Shown: one piece after another, positions 6,778 through 8,054 of the stretch
Position numbering within the stretch: the stretch's first letter is position 1
Layout: every line of letters begins with the position of its first letter
Assembly: GCA_937897365.1 (NCBI GenBank)
Contig: CALCOP010000182.1
Location: 1-8,054 of the forward strand
Origin: an uncultured euryarchaeote
GTDB taxonomy: Archaea; Thermoplasmatota; Poseidoniia; Poseidoniales; Poseidoniaceae
Reading direction: 5' to 3'
Length of the DNA: 8,054 nt
Notes under the pieces: generated by a model
Seen by the model: the letters and a program-made list of their open reading frames with translations, nothing else
Database searches by the model: none
Told to the model about the DNA's origin: nothing
Translations under genes and position numbers: made by a program

Positions 6778-6984
6778 TTATTCAGTCATCCAGAACCGTT
6801 CTTCAGCTTCACCAAGCGTTGTCGAAGTATCTGCACCGGTCAGTTCCACATAGTGCTCCCAGCAGACATAATATTTGCCAACAACCATGGCATTTCCAAA
6901 AGTAAGACGAATTCCACACTTTTCACAACGTGGGCCAATTTCACCATTCGGTGCTTGGGCGAGCGTTATATGTTCGTGCGGCAT
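6778..6984 (-). CDS. Small zinc-binding protein (CxxC...CxxH), function unknown
   Basis: This 68-residue protein is not one I recognise. It carries Cys20-x2-Cys23 in RCEKCGIRL and Cys41-x2-His44 in VCWEHYVEL, spaced by 17 residues, a layout suited to binding one zinc ion as in zinc-ribbon or treble-clef folds. The last part (52-68) is acidic and ends in ERFWMTE. No membrane segment is visible. An upstream in-frame ATG at 7002 would give 74 residues, but it is preceded by a pyrimidine-rich stretch, while the ATG at 6984 has a good ribosome binding site. The gene lies immediately before priS, so it may be co-expressed with the primase and could bind nucleic acid or a replication partner; this link is inferred from position only. 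Confidence 0.75.
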   Translation of the reverse strand: MPHEHITLAQAPNGEIGPRCEKCGIRLTFGNAMVVGKYYVCWEHYVELTGADTSTTLGEAEERFWMTE

Positions 6985-6989
6985 AGAAT

Positions 6990-6994
6990 CCCTC
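6990..6994 (-). promoter_or_regulatory. Ribosome binding site that sets the zinc mini-protein start
   Basis: The minus strand reads GAGGG (within AGAGGGAT), 5 bases before the ATG at 6984. The alternative ATG at 7002 has no such site, so the shorter protein is preferred. Confidence 0.6.
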
Positions 6995-7019
6995 TGTTTC
7001 ATGCGAGGAGGATTGAGTC

Positions 7020-7038
7020 TTTGAACTTGAGGTTCAAA
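7020..7038. repeat. Perfect 7-bp inverted repeat between the DOHH-like and zinc genes
   Basis: TTTGAAC (7020-7026) and GTTCAAA (7032-7038) are exact complements around a 5-base loop. The element lies just after the DOHH-like stop and about 35 bases before the zinc mini-protein start. It could be a transcript 3'-end or processing hairpin, or an operator for the zinc-protein/priS unit. No T-run follows in the transcribed direction, so a classical terminator is not indicated. Confidence 0.5.
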
Positions 7039-7041
7039 ATA

Positions 7042-7530
7042 TCACCATTCCGCTTTTTCCCATTCAGGTGTTGCACACCAATTCAGTAAATCAAGAGCAA
7101 CTTCACACGATTCTGAAACTTCTATATTTTCATCATCAAGGAATTGTTTCAACACTGGCTTTGCATCGGGATTGCCAATAGCACCAAGCGCCTCTGCTGC
7201 TTCGTGACGGACCATGATGTGCTCATCGACATCAGCCAAACGGTCGATAAGTGCGGGAAGTGCGACTTCATTTTGCATCTGACCAAGAACATAAGCGAGT
7301 TCATGTCTGAGCAAAGCACTGCTTGCAGAAAAACCGGCACAAAGGGCGAGGCAAGCATCATCAGAGCCATGATTGCGAAGTGAAAAAACACTGCGCATGC
7401 GTTGGAACATCGGTTGAGATTCATCGCAAAGAGTAGAAGACCAAGTTTCGAGGTTACCTTTTGATTCGGCAGGTGCAGGGTCAACAGACCCATATTGACT
7501 CACACCAGGTTTGCGGTTTTCACTCGCCAT
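7042..7530 (-). CDS. Half-length deoxyhypusine hydroxylase-like HEAT-repeat protein
   Basis: This 162-residue protein is made of HEAT-type helical repeats and resembles eukaryotic deoxyhypusine hydroxylase (DOHH), which finishes hypusine on translation factor 5A using a di-iron centre held by four His-Glu pairs. Two pairs are present: His76-Glu77 in LRHELAYVLGQMQ and His109-Glu110 in MVRHEAAEALGAIG, 33 residues apart as in DOHH. Similarity extends past generic HEAT consensus: YGSVDPAPA (13-21), CDESQPMF (35-42), SLRNHG (50-55) and ESCEVALD (140-147) have close counterparts in the human enzyme as I recall it. The usual enzyme is about 300 residues with two such halves; this is one half, ending in a tryptophan-rich tail. 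ATG 7530 is chosen because GAGTGAT precedes it and overlaps the upstream stop; a longer start at 7575 would overlap the MqnD gene. A generic PBS-lyase-type HEAT scaffold is the alternative. Activity is inferred. Confidence 0.8.
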   Translation of the reverse strand: MASENRKPGVSQYGSVDPAPAESKGNLETWSSTLCDESQPMFQRMRSVFSLRNHGSDDACLALCAGFSASSALLRHELAYVLGQMQNEVALPALIDRLADVDEHIMVRHEAAEALGAIGNPDAKPVLKQFLDDENIEVSESCEVALDLLNWCATPEWEKAEW

Positions 7531-7533
7531 AAT

Positions 7534-7540
7534 ATCACTC
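7534..7540 (-). promoter_or_regulatory. Ribosome binding site overlapping the MqnD stop
   Basis: The minus strand reads GAGTGAT. Its TGA (7535-7537) is the stop of the MqnD-family gene, and the DOHH-like ATG follows at 7530, only 4 bases later. This arrangement implies translational coupling of the two genes. Confidence 0.5.
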
Positions 7541-8054
7541 GCCCGAACCGATAAAAGACATTGCATCGGGGTCAAAATCTGATTGAATCATGCCCAACTG
7601 TTGCCCCTCGCGAATGAATTGACGGACTGATGAGCGACCTTCTTCTTGATAATCGATGGTCCGGTCGTTGACATACATGCCCACAAACTTTCTGTTAGTT
7701 TCGTCATCTATTCCTCGGCCCCACTTCTTCGCAAACTCAAGAGCTGCATCCGGAGATTTAAGTGCGTATTCGATGCTCATCTTGGTATATTTCGTGATAT
7801 CTTCCATCACTTGTTGCCCAAGGTCTCTGCGTACGACATTTCCGCCAAGTGGCATGGGCCATCCACCGGTTTTTTCATTCCACCAGATACCAAGATCAAG
7901 ATGAACATGAAGGTTATCATTCACATACGTCAACTGGCCCTCATGTATGATAAGTCCGCTTTTGTATGTCCCATCAAGGATGCGCGGAATGATTTCATCA
8001 AAGGGTACTACTGCGATATCACAGTCGCCCCAAGCCAATCGCAAGCCCAAGTAA
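7535..8054 (-). CDS. mqnD: MqnD-family protein (1,4-dihydroxy-6-naphthoate synthase-like), C-terminal part
   Basis: The 172 visible residues match the MqnA/MqnD family, which has a periplasmic-binding-protein fold but acts as a cytoplasmic enzyme in the futalosine route to menaquinone. Landmarks are LRLAWGDCDIAVVPFDEI near the left of the visible part, then SGLIIHEGQLTY, whose His corresponds to the catalytic His of MqnD as I recall it. DLGIWWNEKTGGWPMPLGG and VVRRDLG follow, and the C-terminal helices end in VRQFIREGQQLGMI. MqnD proteins have about 270-280 residues, so roughly 100 N-terminal residues lie beyond the right edge. The frame stays open to 8053; the first apparent start there is a TTG inside a conserved strand and is not a real start. 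The gene is coupled to the DOHH-like gene. Diverged family members with another role cannot be excluded, as no other menaquinone genes are visible. Confidence 0.8.
   Translation of the reverse strand, partial: YLGLRLAWGDCDIAVVPFDEIIPRILDGTYKSGLIIHEGQLTYVNDNLHVHLDLGIWWNEKTGGWPMPLGGNVVRRDLGQQVMEDITKYTKMSIEYALKSPDAALEFAKKWGRGIDDETNRKFVGMYVNDRTIDYQEEGRSSVRQFIREGQQLGMIQSDFDPDAMSFIGSGE

Noticed and set aside
8048..8050. TTG as the start of a complete 171-residue protein
   Set aside because: The frame stays open to the window edge and the TTG lies inside a conserved MqnD strand, so the gene is partial.

Overview
The window looks like a chromosomal stretch from an archaeon, most likely a marine planktonic euryarchaeon of the Marine Group II/III type; that assignment is an inference. 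Supporting it are an archaeal/eukaryotic-type DNA primase small subunit (PriS), an archaeal-style methionyl-tRNA synthetase, Shine-Dalgarno sites combined with TATA-like boxes, dense packing with short gaps, and moderately AT-rich DNA. I see no tRNA or rRNA gene, CRISPR array, insertion sequence or integration site. The longest stretch without a gene is about 220 bases (1147-1365).

Layout. From the left edge to 1146 (minus strand) lies the N-terminal part of methionyl-tRNA synthetase. It diverges from a plus-strand CNNM/CorC-type DUF21-CBS membrane protein (1366-2397). The gap between them carries a TATA-like box, a 9-base inverted repeat and a palindrome beside the metG start. The CNNM gene converges on, and overlaps by 18 bases, the last of seven consecutive minus-strand genes. 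In transcription order from the right edge these are: the C-terminal part of an MqnD-family protein; a half-length deoxyhypusine hydroxylase-like HEAT protein; a 68-residue zinc-binding mini-protein; primase PriS; a proline-rich protein with a duplicated C-terminal module; an RDD-like membrane protein with repetitive Lys/Ala tails at both ends; and a membrane-tethered alpha/beta hydrolase.

How the genes may work together. The MqnD and DOHH-like genes are translationally coupled, with the ribosome binding site of the second overlapping the stop of the first. The zinc mini-protein sits directly before priS and may be co-expressed with it. The proline-rich, RDD and hydrolase genes are 17-24 bases apart and form a second likely transcription unit, with a possible promoter after priS. 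Two of its products are membrane proteins and two carry long low-complexity tails.

The most interesting item is the DOHH-like protein. It resembles both halves of eukaryotic deoxyhypusine hydroxylase but carries only two of the four His-Glu pairs, with the same 33-residue spacing. A homodimer could therefore rebuild the di-iron site that the eukaryotic enzyme forms within one chain. The second is the tail-bearing RDD protein and its proline-rich neighbour, which look like an uncharacterised envelope-linked system.
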